From Planctomycetaceae bacterium UBA4655 (GTDB taxonomy: Bacteria > Planctomycetota > Planctomycetia > Pirellulales > UBA1268), in contig DHLZ01000079.1 of assembly GCA_002405515.1 (NCBI GenBank), positions 2,439-50,201 on the forward strand: a stretch of DNA of 47,763 nucleotides, written 5' to 3'. The position numbers and the translations under genes were made by a program. Of the stretch, positions 36,644-45,660 are shown in pieces (within the stretch, counting starts at the first letter, position 1; each line of letters opens with the position of its first letter). A model generated the notes under the pieces. That model saw only the letters and a program-made list of their open reading frames with translations, searched no databases and was not told the origin of the DNA.

Positions 36644-37783
36644 TCAGAAGAGCGGCACGCTCGCGCCGATGCCGATCCGGAAGACGCGGTCGAAGATGGT
36701 CTGGATCGTCGTCAGCGGCGTCCCCTCGACGCTCACGACGTCGCCCGGAGCCAGCCGCAGGTTCGATGCGTCTTCACGCTTCGCGGCGGCGATGCTTGTC
36801 TGAATCACCACTGGCTCCTTTTCGCCCTGGACGTTTCGCGTGATGATGATCCTGTCGGCCACTGGATTGCTCCAGCCACCGGCCAGGGCGATGGCATCGA
36901 GCACGTGGATCGGCTTGCTCACCGGCATCTCGTACTGCCCGGGCTTTTGCACGAGACCGATCACGCTGACCGGCATCAGATCACGAGTCTCGACACGGAC
37001 GATGTCGCCATCCCGAAGCTGTACATCCCGGCCGGACGCGGGGTCGAGATCGGCGAGGTCGAGCCGCATGAACGTGTCGGCTTCGCCCACGGCGTCTGGC
37101 GGCGGGAGCGGCAACGGCCCGCCCGCATCGACGAGCGCGACCGCCGGTTGCACCTCCCCTTGACCACCGGTGGCCGCCGCGGCGGAGACAGGCAGCGGCC
37201 GCGCGGCCATGCGAGCATGCCGACGCACCTCGATGACCGTGCCCGCGGCCTTGTTGAGCGATCCGGCCGAGACGAGCGCCGCCAGGAGCGTGCTCTGCCC
37301 CCGAGGCAGTTCCTGCACACCCTGCTTTTCCACGGCGCCGATAACCGTGACTCGGTTCACCGCCTTCTTCCGCATGGTGACGGTGACCTGCGGCGCCTTG
37401 TAAAGTCCGCGGGCGACGGCGGCCTGCGAGATCGCCTCTTCCGCTGCGAATGGCTCGAGGCCTGCCAGCCTCAAGGGCCCCACGAGCGCGAGCGTCGCCA
37501 CGCCATCGTCATCCAGCCGCACCGGCGTGGGAGCCACCTGTCCGGCCGGCTCGAGGCCGCTGGCGATCGTGACGTCGATGACGTCCTGTGGTTCGAGAAT
37601 GTCGCTCGCCACCGTCGGCATCGAGAGCCTGCCCAGGTCGGCCGTCCTGGCGTTGCCGATGTCCGCAGCCTGGTAATGGGCCGGCATCTTCGACGCCTTC
37701 ACGACCCGCCGCGCACAGCCCGAGAGTGGCGTCGCGGCGAGCATCACCGCGACGACCATGAGACGACGGGTTGACAGGGACAT
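36644..37783 (-). CDS. wza: Polysaccharide export lipoprotein (Wza type)
   Basis: Protein of 379 residues; ATG at 37783. The N-terminus MSLSTRRLMVVAVMLAATP and LSGC lipobox mark an outer-membrane lipoprotein. PES domain: ILEPQDVIDVTIASGL and VRLDDDGVATLALVGPLRLAG; two SLBB-like repeats: VTVIGAVEKQGVQELPRGQSTLLAALVSAGSL and VSVIGLVQKPGQYEMPVSKPIHVLDAIALAGG. It forms the outer-membrane export channel for the polysaccharide and works with Wzc, whose gene follows after 26 bases. A Pro/Gly/Ala-rich stretch of about 35 residues separates the SLBB domains. Confidence 0.93.
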   Translation of the reverse strand: MSLSTRRLMVVAVMLAATPLSGCARRVVKASKMPAHYQAADIGNARTADLGRLSMPTVASDILEPQDVIDVTIASGLEPAGQVAPTPVRLDDDGVATLALVGPLRLAGLEPFAAEEAISQAAVARGLYKAPQVTVTMRKKAVNRVTVIGAVEKQGVQELPRGQSTLLAALVSAGSLNKAAGTVIEVRRHARMAARPLPVSAAAATGGQGEVQPAVALVDAGGPLPLPPPDAVGEADTFMRLDLADLDPASGRDVQLRDGDIVRVETRDLMPVSVIGLVQKPGQYEMPVSKPIHVLDAIALAGGWSNPVADRIIITRNVQGEKEPVVIQTSIAAAKREDASNLRLAPGDVVSVEGTPLTTIQTIFDRVFRIGIGASVPLF

Positions 37784-38021
37784 ATCTTCGCCCGCACGCG
37801 GGTTCGCGGACGGTCGACAGCAACAGCTGTCGAAATCTTCAGGCCGTCCGAGGTGAAGATGTAGCGAACCCCGCCCCCCCGACGCTACGGGTGTTTTTGG
37901 CCGGGTCAAACCGACAGAAGTTCCCGGATTTCCTGGCTTCCGACCTCGGGCCAGCCTACCCCGCCATCACCCAGGACGGCCGGCCGAAAACGGAACCTTT
38001 GAAGAACGTCGGATTCCGACC
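37784..38021. other. Gap upstream of wza with inverted repeats
   Basis: No gene is visible. CGACAG...CTGTCG lies at about 37813-37833 and GTAGCG...CGCTAC at about 37870-37887, the second followed by GGGTGTTTTT. They may form leader or terminator structures for the leftward transcript. No clear promoter boxes were recognised. Confidence 0.3.
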
Positions 38022-38576
38022 TCACGGGCTGGCAGGCTTTTGCGACGTCGCGATCGGAATCGCAATCGCCGCACCGATCCCCGCGGCGACGAGCGCCGTC
38101 GTCGCAAGCGGATAGGCGGCGAAGGCCCTCTTCAGCGGGCCGCGCCGGGGAGGATCCACCCTTTGCTGCTGGGGCGGGCAGTCGTCGCAGCAACTGACAT
38201 GGGCGACCTGTCGAACCTGAGGAGGGGCCGTCTTCTTCGGCCAGAGCCGGTAACTCGCCGTCGACGTGCCCGATCGGATCTCATGCACGCCCTCGCGAAG
38301 CCCGGCGACCCGGAAGTTGCCGCCGGCATCGGTCTGCGTCGTGGCGATCACACCACCGGCGAACATGACCTCGACGTCCTTCGCTGGCACGGGACGCCCC
38401 GTTTCGGTGCTGACCTTGCCGACGAGAACACCCTCGTCGATCACGACGTCCTCGACATGGACGGCCGCAACGGCCTGATTCGCGGATCCTGCGGCCATGC
38501 AGGAAAGCGGCTGGCCGAGCATGCTGACCATGCACGCAACCACACCGAACCGCTTGATCAAGCCGGTGACGCTCAT
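38022..38576 (-). CDS. Exported carboxypeptidase-regulatory-like domain protein with membrane tail
   Basis: Protein of 184 residues; start ATG 38576 (or 38585) with GGGGGA just upstream. A signal segment (VVACMVSMLGQPLSCMAAG) is followed by VLVGKVSTETGRPVPAKDVEVMFAGGVIATTQTDAGGNFRVAGLREGVHEI, a CarboxypepD_reg/Cna-B-like beta-sandwich. Then come a cysteine motif (VSCCDDCPP), a basic linker and a C-terminal membrane helix (LATTALVAAGIGAAIAIPIA). It lies in the same direction between the CpsB-type phosphatase and wza, so a role in the export machine is likely. Its function is not known. Confidence 0.75.
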   Translation of the reverse strand: MSVTGLIKRFGVVACMVSMLGQPLSCMAAGSANQAVAAVHVEDVVIDEGVLVGKVSTETGRPVPAKDVEVMFAGGVIATTQTDAGGNFRVAGLREGVHEIRSGTSTASYRLWPKKTAPPQVRQVAHVSCCDDCPPQQQRVDPPRRGPLKRAFAAYPLATTALVAAGIGAAIAIPIATSQKPASP

Positions 38577-38718
38577 GTCCCCCATCCTTATTCCGGAGCG
38601 TAAGGCCTGCGGTCGCCGGCTTCCTGTAAGCCAGAGCACAAGCCAAATCACCATGTTGATCGGCGGGACGCGATCGGCGGCATGAGAACACTATCGGAAA
38701 GTTCAGGTTATTCCGATT

Positions 38719-39510
38719 TCAGCCGGTCAGCCGGGCGAACCAGCCCCGGCCGCTGCCGGGCCGGCCGGAGCGTCCTGCGGCGACCACCTCGACGCCCTCG
38801 GCCACCTTTGCCGGGTTTTCGCAGACCACCAGATCTGCCAATTCTGCGTCGGCGAGCACCGCGACCGCATCGCGGGCCGCCGACAGGCCGAACGGCCGCC
38901 GGCTCGTGTCGTGCGCGTCACTGGCCACGAAGTGCACGAGCCGCTTCCGCACGCACCACTCGGCCATCTTTCTCGCCGAGCCACCAAAGCCGCCGGTCAG
39001 GCTGCCGGCGGTGATCTGGATCAGGCCGCCGGCGCGGACGACCTCGGCCACCGTTTCCGGTCGGGCCTGCATGCCGCGGTTTCGCTCGGGATGCGAAAGG
39101 ATCCCCGTGAGGCCCTGCTTGGAGAGCGCGGCGAGCAGCGTTTCGAGCGGAAAATAGACCTCGTGCGGAAGCTCGAGAAGAACGTGCTTCCCCCGGTCGG
39201 CGAGCGTGAGAACCTCGCCCCGCCGCAGGAGCTTCGGCAGCTCCGGCTCGATCCGGACATCGGCGCCCGGCAGCACCTCCAGCTCGATTCCCGCCGCGGC
39301 GATCGCCCCGTTGAGCGATGCGACGCCGGCGCGGATCGCCGACGCCGTCACGTGGGCGTTGCCACCGAGCTGGTGGGGCGTGGCGATGACGGTCGTGGCG
39401 CCGTCGAGCGACGCCGCGGCGGCCATCGCCAGCGACTCCTCGAGATCGCTCGCGCCATCGTCGATGCCGGGAACGATGTGGCAGTGGATGTCGGTGTAGG
39501 CGGCGGACAT
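38719..39510 (-). CDS. CpsB/YwqE-type tyrosine-protein phosphatase (PHP family)
   Basis: Protein of 263 residues. The N-terminal TDIHCHIVPGIDDGASDLEESL supplies the PHP metal ligands; TVIATPHQLGG, LTGILSHPERNRGMQ and HFVASDAHDTSRRP complete the trinuclear Mn site. CpsB-type enzymes remove phosphate from the tyrosine cluster of BY-kinases. It stands two genes upstream of wzc, in the same direction, forming the kinase-phosphatase pair for export control. Divergent from the dehydrogenase at 39591. Confidence 0.92.
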   Translation of the reverse strand: MSAAYTDIHCHIVPGIDDGASDLEESLAMAAAASLDGATTVIATPHQLGGNAHVTASAIRAGVASLNGAIAAAGIELEVLPGADVRIEPELPKLLRRGEVLTLADRGKHVLLELPHEVYFPLETLLAALSKQGLTGILSHPERNRGMQARPETVAEVVRAGGLIQITAGSLTGGFGGSARKMAEWCVRKRLVHFVASDAHDTSRRPFGLSAARDAVAVLADAELADLVVCENPAKVAEGVEVVAAGRSGRPGSGRGWFARLTG

Positions 39511-39590
39511 GGCCGCAAGACGTTCGCAGGAGACGGGGTGCGAGACAACCCCAAAAAATGCCCCGCCCCGCTTCGGGTATAAAACGCTCC

Positions 39591-40550
39591 ATGAAAATCG
39601 TCGTTCTCGACGCCTACACGACCAATCCCGGCGACCTGTCCTGGTCGCCGATCAAATTGCTCGGCGATTGCTCGATCCACGACCGCACGCCTGACGGCGA
39701 GACGGTCGCCCGGGCTGCCGCCGCCGACGTCGTGATCACGAACAAGACCGTGCTCGACCGCCGCACGATCGAATCGCTCCCGGGTCTGCGTGCGATCGCA
39801 CTGCTCTCCACCGGGACGAACGTCGTCGATCTCGCGGCCGCGAGGGAACGCGGCATCCCGGTGATGAACGTCCCGGAATACAGCACGCCCGACGTCGCGC
39901 AGGCCACGTTCGCGCTCCTGCTCGAACTGACCAACCGCACCGGCCATCACGCGGCCCTCGTGCGAAACGGTGCCTGGAGCCGCTGCGAGGACTTCTGCTT
40001 CTGGGAAGGGGAACTCGTCGAGATCGCCGGGCTCACGCTCGGCGTCGTCGGCTACGGCAAGATCGGCCGGGCGGTCGCGGCCGTCGCACGTGCCTTCGGC
40101 ATGCAGGTGGTGGCGAGCCGACGGACCTCGATGGGCCAGGCAGCCGACGACGGCACGCCGCTTCTCGACCTCGACACGCTCTTCGCGGAAGCCGACGTCG
40201 TGAGCCTCCACTGCCCGCTCACGCCGGAATCGGCGAAGCTCGCAAGCGCCGGCCGGATCGCGCGGATGAAGCCGACCGCGTACTTTCTCAACACCGCCCG
40301 CGGCGGACTCGTCGACGAGCCCGCGCTCGCGGAAGCTCTTCACGCCGGCCGGATCGCAGGAGCCGGCCTCGACGTGCTGACGGCTGAGCCGCCGGCGGCC
40401 GACCATCCGCTCCTCTCGGCCCCCAACTGCATCATCACGCCCCACGTCGCCTGGGCCACGAGGAAGGCCCGCGAGCGGCTCATCCTCGAGGTCGCCGAAA
40501 ACATCCGCAGCTTCACCGCCGGTCGCGACCGCAATCTTGTCAATCGCTGA
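39591..40550 (+). CDS. D-2-hydroxyacid dehydrogenase, glycerate dehydrogenase type
   Basis: Protein of 319 residues from ATG 39591. The NAD motif GLTLGVVGYGKIGRAVAAVARAFGM and the catalytic residues in FLNTARGGLVDEPALAEAL (Arg), LDVLTAEPP (Glu) and IITPHVAWAT (His) are all present. The start (VVLDAYTTNPGDLSW) resembles hydroxypyruvate/glycerate dehydrogenases. It likely reduces hydroxypyruvate or a related 2-ketoacid, which fits serine/glycine metabolism with glyA nearby. It is a single gene; its stop region is duplicated 26 bases later. Confidence 0.88.
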   Translation: MKIVVLDAYTTNPGDLSWSPIKLLGDCSIHDRTPDGETVARAAAADVVITNKTVLDRRTIESLPGLRAIALLSTGTNVVDLAAARERGIPVMNVPEYSTPDVAQATFALLLELTNRTGHHAALVRNGAWSRCEDFCFWEGELVEIAGLTLGVVGYGKIGRAVAAVARAFGMQVVASRRTSMGQAADDGTPLLDLDTLFAEADVVSLHCPLTPESAKLASAGRIARMKPTAYFLNTARGGLVDEPALAEALHAGRIAGAGLDVLTAEPPAADHPLLSAPNCIITPHVAWATRKARERLILEVAENIRSFTAGRDRNLVNR

Positions 40551-40580
40551 CGCGATGTCGTGTCGTCAATCGCTGACGCG
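40539..40580. repeat. 16-bp direct repeat at the dehydrogenase stop
   Basis: GTCAATCGCTGACGCG occurs at 40539-40554, including the TGA stop, and again exactly at 40565-40580. It looks like a small local duplication in the gap between two converging genes. Confidence 0.7.
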
Positions 40581-40603
40581 CGACGGGCGGCCGACGGGCA
40601 GCG

Positions 40604-41392
40604 TCATCCCCGGTTCCGCGGCCGCCTGAGGATCATGAGATCGTCGGCCTCGCCGCGGACGTCGCCCGACGCCATCGGCTTGGCGAGCAGCATCCCGGCG
40701 ATGAATCCCGCGACGTGCGCCGAATAGGCGACGCCGCCGCCGCCCGCCCCCGACTGGTCAAAGAGGCCGCTCACGACCTGGAAGAGAAACCAGATTCCGA
40801 CGGCCACGTAGCCGGGCACGTCGATGATCATCCTGAGCATCATGACGCTCACGCGGCGGGCGGGGTGCAGGACGAGGTAGCCCCCGAGCACGCCCGAGAT
40901 CGCGCCGGAGGCGCCGAGGCAGGGCGTCAACGAGGCCTCCCCGGAGCTGTTGAGCGCGACGAAGGCGAGCGACGCGAGCACGCCCGTCGCCAGATAGAAG
41001 AGCAGATACTTCACGTGCCCCATGTCGTCCTCGACGTTGTCGCCGAAGATCCAGAGGAACCACATGTTGCCGGCGAGGTGCATGATGCTGCCGTGCATGA
41101 AGATCGCCGTCAGGAGCGTGAGCCAGACGGGGATCGGCGTGGGCTCGAGCCCGGGAACCTCCAGCGACATCGTCTGCCCCTGCACCGAGATCTCCCGGAC
41201 GGAGGGCTCGGTGACCACGTCCCGGCCGCTCAGGATCTCGGCCGGCACCTGGCAGTAGGCGAGCGTGACGGCGTTGTTGGCCCCCATCTGCTGGAGCACG
41301 ACGAACACGAAGATGTTGGCGGCGATCAGGGCCACCGACACGATCGGAAAGATCCGGCGGTCGGAATTATCGTCGGCAATGGGGAAGACCAT
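40604..41392 (-). CDS. Rhomboid family intramembrane serine protease
   Basis: Protein of 262 residues from ATG 41392. Rhomboid hallmarks are HGSIMHLAGNMWFLWIFGDNVED (residues 100-122), the nucleophile Ser162 in GASGAISG, and His226 in HVAGF. About six membrane segments are visible. An extra 45-residue loop after the first helix contains a hydrophilic insert before PIPVWLTLLTAIFMHG. It would cleave transmembrane substrates; its target is unknown. It is followed in the leftward direction by nothing else and converges with the dehydrogenase. Confidence 0.92.
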   Translation of the reverse strand: MVFPIADDNSDRRIFPIVSVALIAANIFVFVVLQQMGANNAVTLAYCQVPAEILSGRDVVTEPSVREISVQGQTMSLEVPGLEPTPIPVWLTLLTAIFMHGSIMHLAGNMWFLWIFGDNVEDDMGHVKYLLFYLATGVLASLAFVALNSSGEASLTPCLGASGAISGVLGGYLVLHPARRVSVMMLRMIIDVPGYVAVGIWFLFQVVSGLFDQSGAGGGGVAYSAHVAGFIAGMLLAKPMASGDVRGEADDLMILRRPRNRG

Positions 41393-41541
41393 GCACGAAC
41401 CTGCGGGGTTTCGGGAATTACTGTCGCCGGGCGAGCGCAGAGAGTATGGCCGCCAGCGGCCCCCTCGGCCAAGGTCGCAGCCACGAGCCGCGGAAAGCCG
41501 CCGGCCTGTCCCGGGGAAACTTCGCCGCTCCAGGTCGGCCG

Positions 41542-42018
41542 TCAGGGCTTGGCCGGTGTCTTTGCCGCACGCTGACCGGGCGAGTTCTCCGCCTCGGCCA
41601 TCTTCTGCTCGATCCAGCCGTCGACGCTCCAGGGGCCGGGCCCGAACGCGGCCAGCATCAGGAGCCCGCCACCGATGGCGACGTTCTTCATGAAGTGCCA
41701 CGTTTCGCTGAACTGCGTGTTCACGTCCTGCACCTTCCAAAAGTCGTGGTAGTAGAACGTCGCCGCGGCGAGGAACGCGAAGAGGAACATCGCGCCCACC
41801 CGCGCCCAGGCGCCCGCGATCACCGACAGGCTCCCGATCAGGAGCACGCCGATGGCGCAAAAGAGCGCGAGCCTCGGCTGCGGCACACCCTCCATCCCCA
41901 TCCTCGCCACCGTCGCCTTGAAGTCCGGGATCTTGTAGGCGACCGTGAGCCAGAGGAACACGGCCGTCAGCATCAGCCGGGCGAGCAGCGTCATGATCCC
42001 TTGCACGATCGTCGCCAT
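41542..42018 (-). CDS. DoxX family membrane protein
   Basis: Protein of 158 residues with four hydrophobic segments: LLARLMLTAVFLWLTVAY, LALFCAIGVLLIGSLSVIAG, VGAMFLFAFLAAATFYYHDFW and MKNVAIGGGLLMLAAFGPGPWSVD. The FWK and HFMKNVAIGGGLL region is typical of DoxX/DoxD-like proteins. Family members are linked to thiosulfate or redox functions, but this one cannot be assigned. The last 20 residues are hydrophilic. Confidence 0.85.
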   Translation of the reverse strand: MATIVQGIMTLLARLMLTAVFLWLTVAYKIPDFKATVARMGMEGVPQPRLALFCAIGVLLIGSLSVIAGAWARVGAMFLFAFLAAATFYYHDFWKVQDVNTQFSETWHFMKNVAIGGGLLMLAAFGPGPWSVDGWIEQKMAEAENSPGQRAAKTPAKP

Positions 42019-42123
42019 GAAAAAACCCTACGGGAAATGCCTCTTGGCCGGTGGATCAGCCGCAGCATGCGGCCACTGCCCGGAATGGTCGCGGAAGCGT
42101 GCGGTCGGGGGCAAGGCGTATTT

Positions 42124-43164
42124 TCAGCGGCCTTCAGCCGGATTCCAGGCGGGCTCGTCCCGCGTGATGCAGTGGATCGCCCCGCGTCCCCAGACGAGGT
42201 CGCGGCAGTCCACAGGCTCGATCGACCGACCGGGAAAACAGTCGGCGAGGGTGCGGATTGCGGCGGCGTCGGTCGACCCGCCGAACACCGGCACGAGCAC
42301 CGAGCCGTTCGTGACGAGGAAATTCAGATGGCTCGCCGGCAGCTGCACGCCGTGCCGCTCGAACCGCGGCGGGATGTCGATCGGGATCAGCTCGAGCCGA
42401 CGGCCACGGGCATCCTGCATTCCCGCAAGCCGCCGCAGGTTCGCCTCGAGATCCGCGTGGTTGGGATCTCCCACATCCGGCTGCCGTGCCGCGACGACCC
42501 TGCCCGGCGCCACGAACCGCGCGATCTGGTCGACGTGGCCGTCGGTGTCGTCCCCCGCGAGCGCCCCGTCGAGCCAGCCCACGGCATCGACCCCGAGCGT
42601 GTCGCGGAGAATCGTTTCGGCATCTTCGCAAGTCAGCCCGGGATTGCGACGCGGATCGACGACACACCGCTCGTTCACGAGCAGCGTTCCCTCCCCGTCG
42701 GTCTCGATCGCGCCCCCTTCGAGCACCATGCTCGGCCGCACCACCGGCAGCGACTCGCTCGCGGCGATCCGACCCGACACGGCCGCGTCGAGATCCCATG
42801 GCGGATACTTGCCGCCCCAGGCGTTGAACGGCCAGCAGACGGCCAGCGGAGGGAGCCCGCGGCCGGGCCGCGGCAGGAGAAACACGGGAGCGGTATCGCG
42901 AATCCAGCCGTCGCTCGTGAAGACCTCGATGAAGGAGATGTTCGGCTCGCCCTCGAGATGCCGCTTCGCGTCGGCGAGGGCGCGGCCGCCTGCCACGATC
43001 CGCACTGGCTGGTGCCGCGCGATGAGCCGTGCGACCGTCGCGTAGACGTCCGGGATCGGGTCGAAGTGGCCGGGCCAGGTCGCGAGCCTGTGCGGCCAGG
43101 CCAGGAACGTGGCCGCCTGCGGCTCCCACTCCGCAGGCAGCCGGTAGTCGTCTCGGAGCTTCAC
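42124..43164 (-). CDS. aguA: Agmatine deiminase
   Basis: Protein of 346 residues. N-terminal LPAEWEPQAATFLAWPHRLATWPG and FTSDGWIRDTAPVFL match the family. Catalytic parts are SMVLEGGAIETDGEGTLLV, DDTDGHVDQIARFV and the nucleophile Cys332 in GRGAIHCIT. It hydrolyses agmatine to N-carbamoylputrescine. The start lies one base past the stop of the amidase gene upstream, so both are made from one transcript and catalyse consecutive steps to putrescine. The arginine decarboxylase of the pathway is not in the window. Confidence 0.93.
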   Translation of the reverse strand: MKLRDDYRLPAEWEPQAATFLAWPHRLATWPGHFDPIPDVYATVARLIARHQPVRIVAGGRALADAKRHLEGEPNISFIEVFTSDGWIRDTAPVFLLPRPGRGLPPLAVCWPFNAWGGKYPPWDLDAAVSGRIAASESLPVVRPSMVLEGGAIETDGEGTLLVNERCVVDPRRNPGLTCEDAETILRDTLGVDAVGWLDGALAGDDTDGHVDQIARFVAPGRVVAARQPDVGDPNHADLEANLRRLAGMQDARGRRLELIPIDIPPRFERHGVQLPASHLNFLVTNGSVLVPVFGGSTDAAAIRTLADCFPGRSIEPVDCRDLVWGRGAIHCITRDEPAWNPAEGR

Positions 43165-43165
43165 G

Positions 43166-44080
43166 TCATCGCCCCCAACGATCGAGCAGGCCGCCGTAGG
43201 CGTCGATCCGCCGGTCGCGGAAAAACGGCCACCGCGTCCGCGACCATTCGATACGGGCGAGGTCGCACTCCACGACCACGGTCTCGGGCGTGTCGTGGCC
43301 GGCCCTCACGAGCGTTTCACCGCTCGGCGCGTAGACCACGCTCGCCCCCCAGAATCGCAGCGGTCCTTCCCGGCCGGTGCGATTCACCGCGACGACGAAC
43401 ACCCCGTTGGCGATCGCGTGGCTGCGAAGCATGGTATCCCAGGATTCATACTGGGCGCGGTGGAGCGACTCCTCGCCGTCGAGCCAGCCGATCGCGGTGG
43501 GATAGAAGATCGCCTCCGCGCCGGCCATCGCCGTAAGCCGCGCCGCCTCGGGGTACCACTGGTCCCAGCAGACGAGCGGGCCCACCTGGAGCGTCCGCGG
43601 CTTCGCCTCCCGCGGACCGATCGCGGTCGGCACGGCCAGGAAGCCGGTATCGCCCGGCGCGAAGTAGAACTTCTCGTAGTAGTGCGGGTCATCGGGGATG
43701 TGCATCTTGCGGTAGGTTCCCGCGTGCTCGCCGTCGCGGTCGATCACGACCGCGGTGTTGTGGAAGAGCCCGTCGGCTCGCCGCTCGAAGACGCTGCCGA
43801 CGATCGCGACGCCGTGCTGCCGCGCCGCCTCGCGGAGTTGCTCGGTGAGCGGCCCGGGCACCCGCTCCGCCTCGGCGAATTTCCCGTGGTCCTCCGCCTG
43901 GCAGGGATACTCGCCGGCGAAGAGCTCCTGGAGGCAGACGATGTCGGCCCCGCCGGCCGCCGCCTCCGCGATTCCCGCGAGGGCCTGCGCGACGTTCTGC
44001 TCCCGGTCGCCCGTGCAGGCCGACTGCACGAGACCGACCCGCACGATCGAGGGCTTCGTGGACCTGGATTGGCGATTCAT
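43166..44080 (-). CDS. aguB: N-carbamoylputrescine amidase (carbon-nitrogen hydrolase)
   Basis: Protein of 304 residues from ATG 44080 (a longer GTG start at 44143 is less likely). The nitrilase triad is Glu52 (CLQELF), Lys125 (YRKMHIPDD) and Cys171 (LVCWDQWYPE). IPDDPHYYEKFYFAPGDTGF and AIGWLDGEESLHRAQ are characteristic of AguB. It releases putrescine, ammonia and CO2 from N-carbamoylputrescine, the product of the next gene. No clear ribosome site precedes it. Confidence 0.93.
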   Translation of the reverse strand: MNRQSRSTKPSIVRVGLVQSACTGDREQNVAQALAGIAEAAAGGADIVCLQELFAGEYPCQAEDHGKFAEAERVPGPLTEQLREAARQHGVAIVGSVFERRADGLFHNTAVVIDRDGEHAGTYRKMHIPDDPHYYEKFYFAPGDTGFLAVPTAIGPREAKPRTLQVGPLVCWDQWYPEAARLTAMAGAEAIFYPTAIGWLDGEESLHRAQYESWDTMLRSHAIANGVFVVAVNRTGREGPLRFWGASVVYAPSGETLVRAGHDTPETVVVECDLARIEWSRTRWPFFRDRRIDAYGGLLDRWGR

Positions 44081-44336
44081 GGAGGTATGGTACGTCGCCC
44101 GATCGATCCTTGCAGCCATCCGCACCGCCCTCCGGCGAATCACGATCTCTCTTCGTGGCCCGGCTAGCGGCGACGGGGCGACGGATTGATCGGGGCGTTT
44201 CCATGCTTTCGGCCGGGCCGTTGCCGACCTGCAATTTCGGTCATGGCTGGCATCGCCACGAATCTCCGGCTTACCACATCCGAGCAGGAGGGCATTCGCC
44301 GTGCGGTCGCGAGGGCATGCGAGGAACTCGGCGTCG

Positions 44337-45401
44337 TCAGAATTCGTCGTCGCGGAGCCTGCGGTCGTCCTTCTCTCCTCCGCGCTTCTTCATGGGGCAA
44401 CCGTCATCGCAGTCCTTGCAGCCCGAACCGCCCCGGTCGCCGCCGCGTTTGCCCTGCGAACGCATCCACTCCTTCCGCTTCTGCTCCCAGTGATCGGCCA
44501 TCTTCGCGACGACGGCCCAGACCTCCTCGGCCGGGGCATCCCACACGATCATGCAGGTCGAGCCCTCGGTTTTCGTCTTCACACCGTCGATGAGTTTCAT
44601 CGCGGCCGCGTCGTCGCCGAAGCGGAGTCGGCCCAGCGCCTCCATGCCCTCGACCACGTCCTCCGTCTGCCCGGCCGCCTCGGACGACGCCATGTCGAGC
44701 TTGGCCCGGTAAAACGAAGAGCCCTCGTTCTCCCCAATGGCCACGCGGAACGACCGCCCCTGCCGCAGCACCGGGCACTTCGTGCCTGGATCGACCGCGG
44801 CCGCCCGCGCCACGATGATCGAGCCGGGCCGCACGCGGCCGCCGAGCGGCCCGTCTTCCGCCGCCGGCTTCTCCTCGCCGTCGAGCACGTCGATCGCCGC
44901 CTTCACGCGCTCCGGCTTCCGTGAGAACACCATCACGTCGTCGCGGTAAAACGTCCCCACCACCTTCTCCCCGGCACGGCCCTTCCAGCCCTTGTGGGTC
45001 CAGGCGTGCAACGTGTACTTCCGATGCTCCATCGTCTCGTGGTCGGGCGCCTTCTCGACCATCTTCTCGAGCATCTGGCGGTTGGCCTTCACCCGCACGA
45101 TCATCACGCCGTTGCGTTTGTCGGTGTCGAGGCCATAGGCCGTGACGTCGCGGAGGTCCTTCCGCAGGTCCATGCCCATCATGCCGGCGCCCATCCGCAT
45201 CATCTGCTCGACAGCGGGATGAATCTTCAGCGCCCGCTCCCAAGCACGCTGCATGACGATCGACTCGCGGGCGGCGTCCATGTCGAAGTGCATGACCCAG
45301 GTGGCCCCGGCGGCCACACGATCGAGGTCGAACGGGGCCGCAGGCACGGGCGTCGCCCATGCGAGGGTGATGGCACACAATGGCAGCACGCGGGCGAGCA
45401 T
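44337..45401 (-). CDS. Secreted protein of unknown function with C-terminal cysteine cluster
   Basis: Protein of 354 residues from ATG 45401, with a signal peptide (MLARVLPLCAITLAWATPVPA). The mature domain reads DLDRVAAGATWVMHFDMDAARES, then VTAYGLDTDKRNGVMIVRVKANRQ and HTMEHRKYTLHAW-like beta strands, similar to hypothetical planctomycete proteins known to me only by pattern. The tail is highly charged and contains CKDCDDGC, a C-x2-C-x3-C cluster that could bind metal. Met-rich MMRMGAGMMGM lies near residue 70. No enzyme motif was recognised. It stands alone between aguB and glyA. Confidence 0.7.
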   Translation of the reverse strand: MLARVLPLCAITLAWATPVPAAPFDLDRVAAGATWVMHFDMDAARESIVMQRAWERALKIHPAVEQMMRMGAGMMGMDLRKDLRDVTAYGLDTDKRNGVMIVRVKANRQMLEKMVEKAPDHETMEHRKYTLHAWTHKGWKGRAGEKVVGTFYRDDVMVFSRKPERVKAAIDVLDGEEKPAAEDGPLGGRVRPGSIIVARAAAVDPGTKCPVLRQGRSFRVAIGENEGSSFYRAKLDMASSEAAGQTEDVVEGMEALGRLRFGDDAAAMKLIDGVKTKTEGSTCMIVWDAPAEEVWAVVAKMADHWEQKRKEWMRSQGKRGGDRGGSGCKDCDDGCPMKKRGGEKDDRRLRDDEF

Positions 45402-45660
45402 GAGAGGTCTCCGGAAAAAGTGTTCGATCTGCGGCCGGGGCTCCTGCGGCCCCACTATATACACCGCCAACCCGCCGAAGGTTTCAACAAACAGCCCGAT
45501 CAACGCCGCTCCCGCCGGTTTTTCCGGGCGGCCAGCGGCCGATGAGCCCTTGCCCGAACCTCCCGAGCCGCCGCAGCGCGGCGAACGAGCAGTGTGTCGT
45601 GCGTCACTTCCCCGGTTTCTCGAACGACACCCGCTCGTGGTCGTTGTTCATGCCGGTCCA

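Noticed and set aside
41446..43536. A 696-codon open frame on the plus strand
   Set aside because: It is antisense to DoxX, aguA and part of aguB, all with full family motifs; long antisense frames are expected at this GC content.
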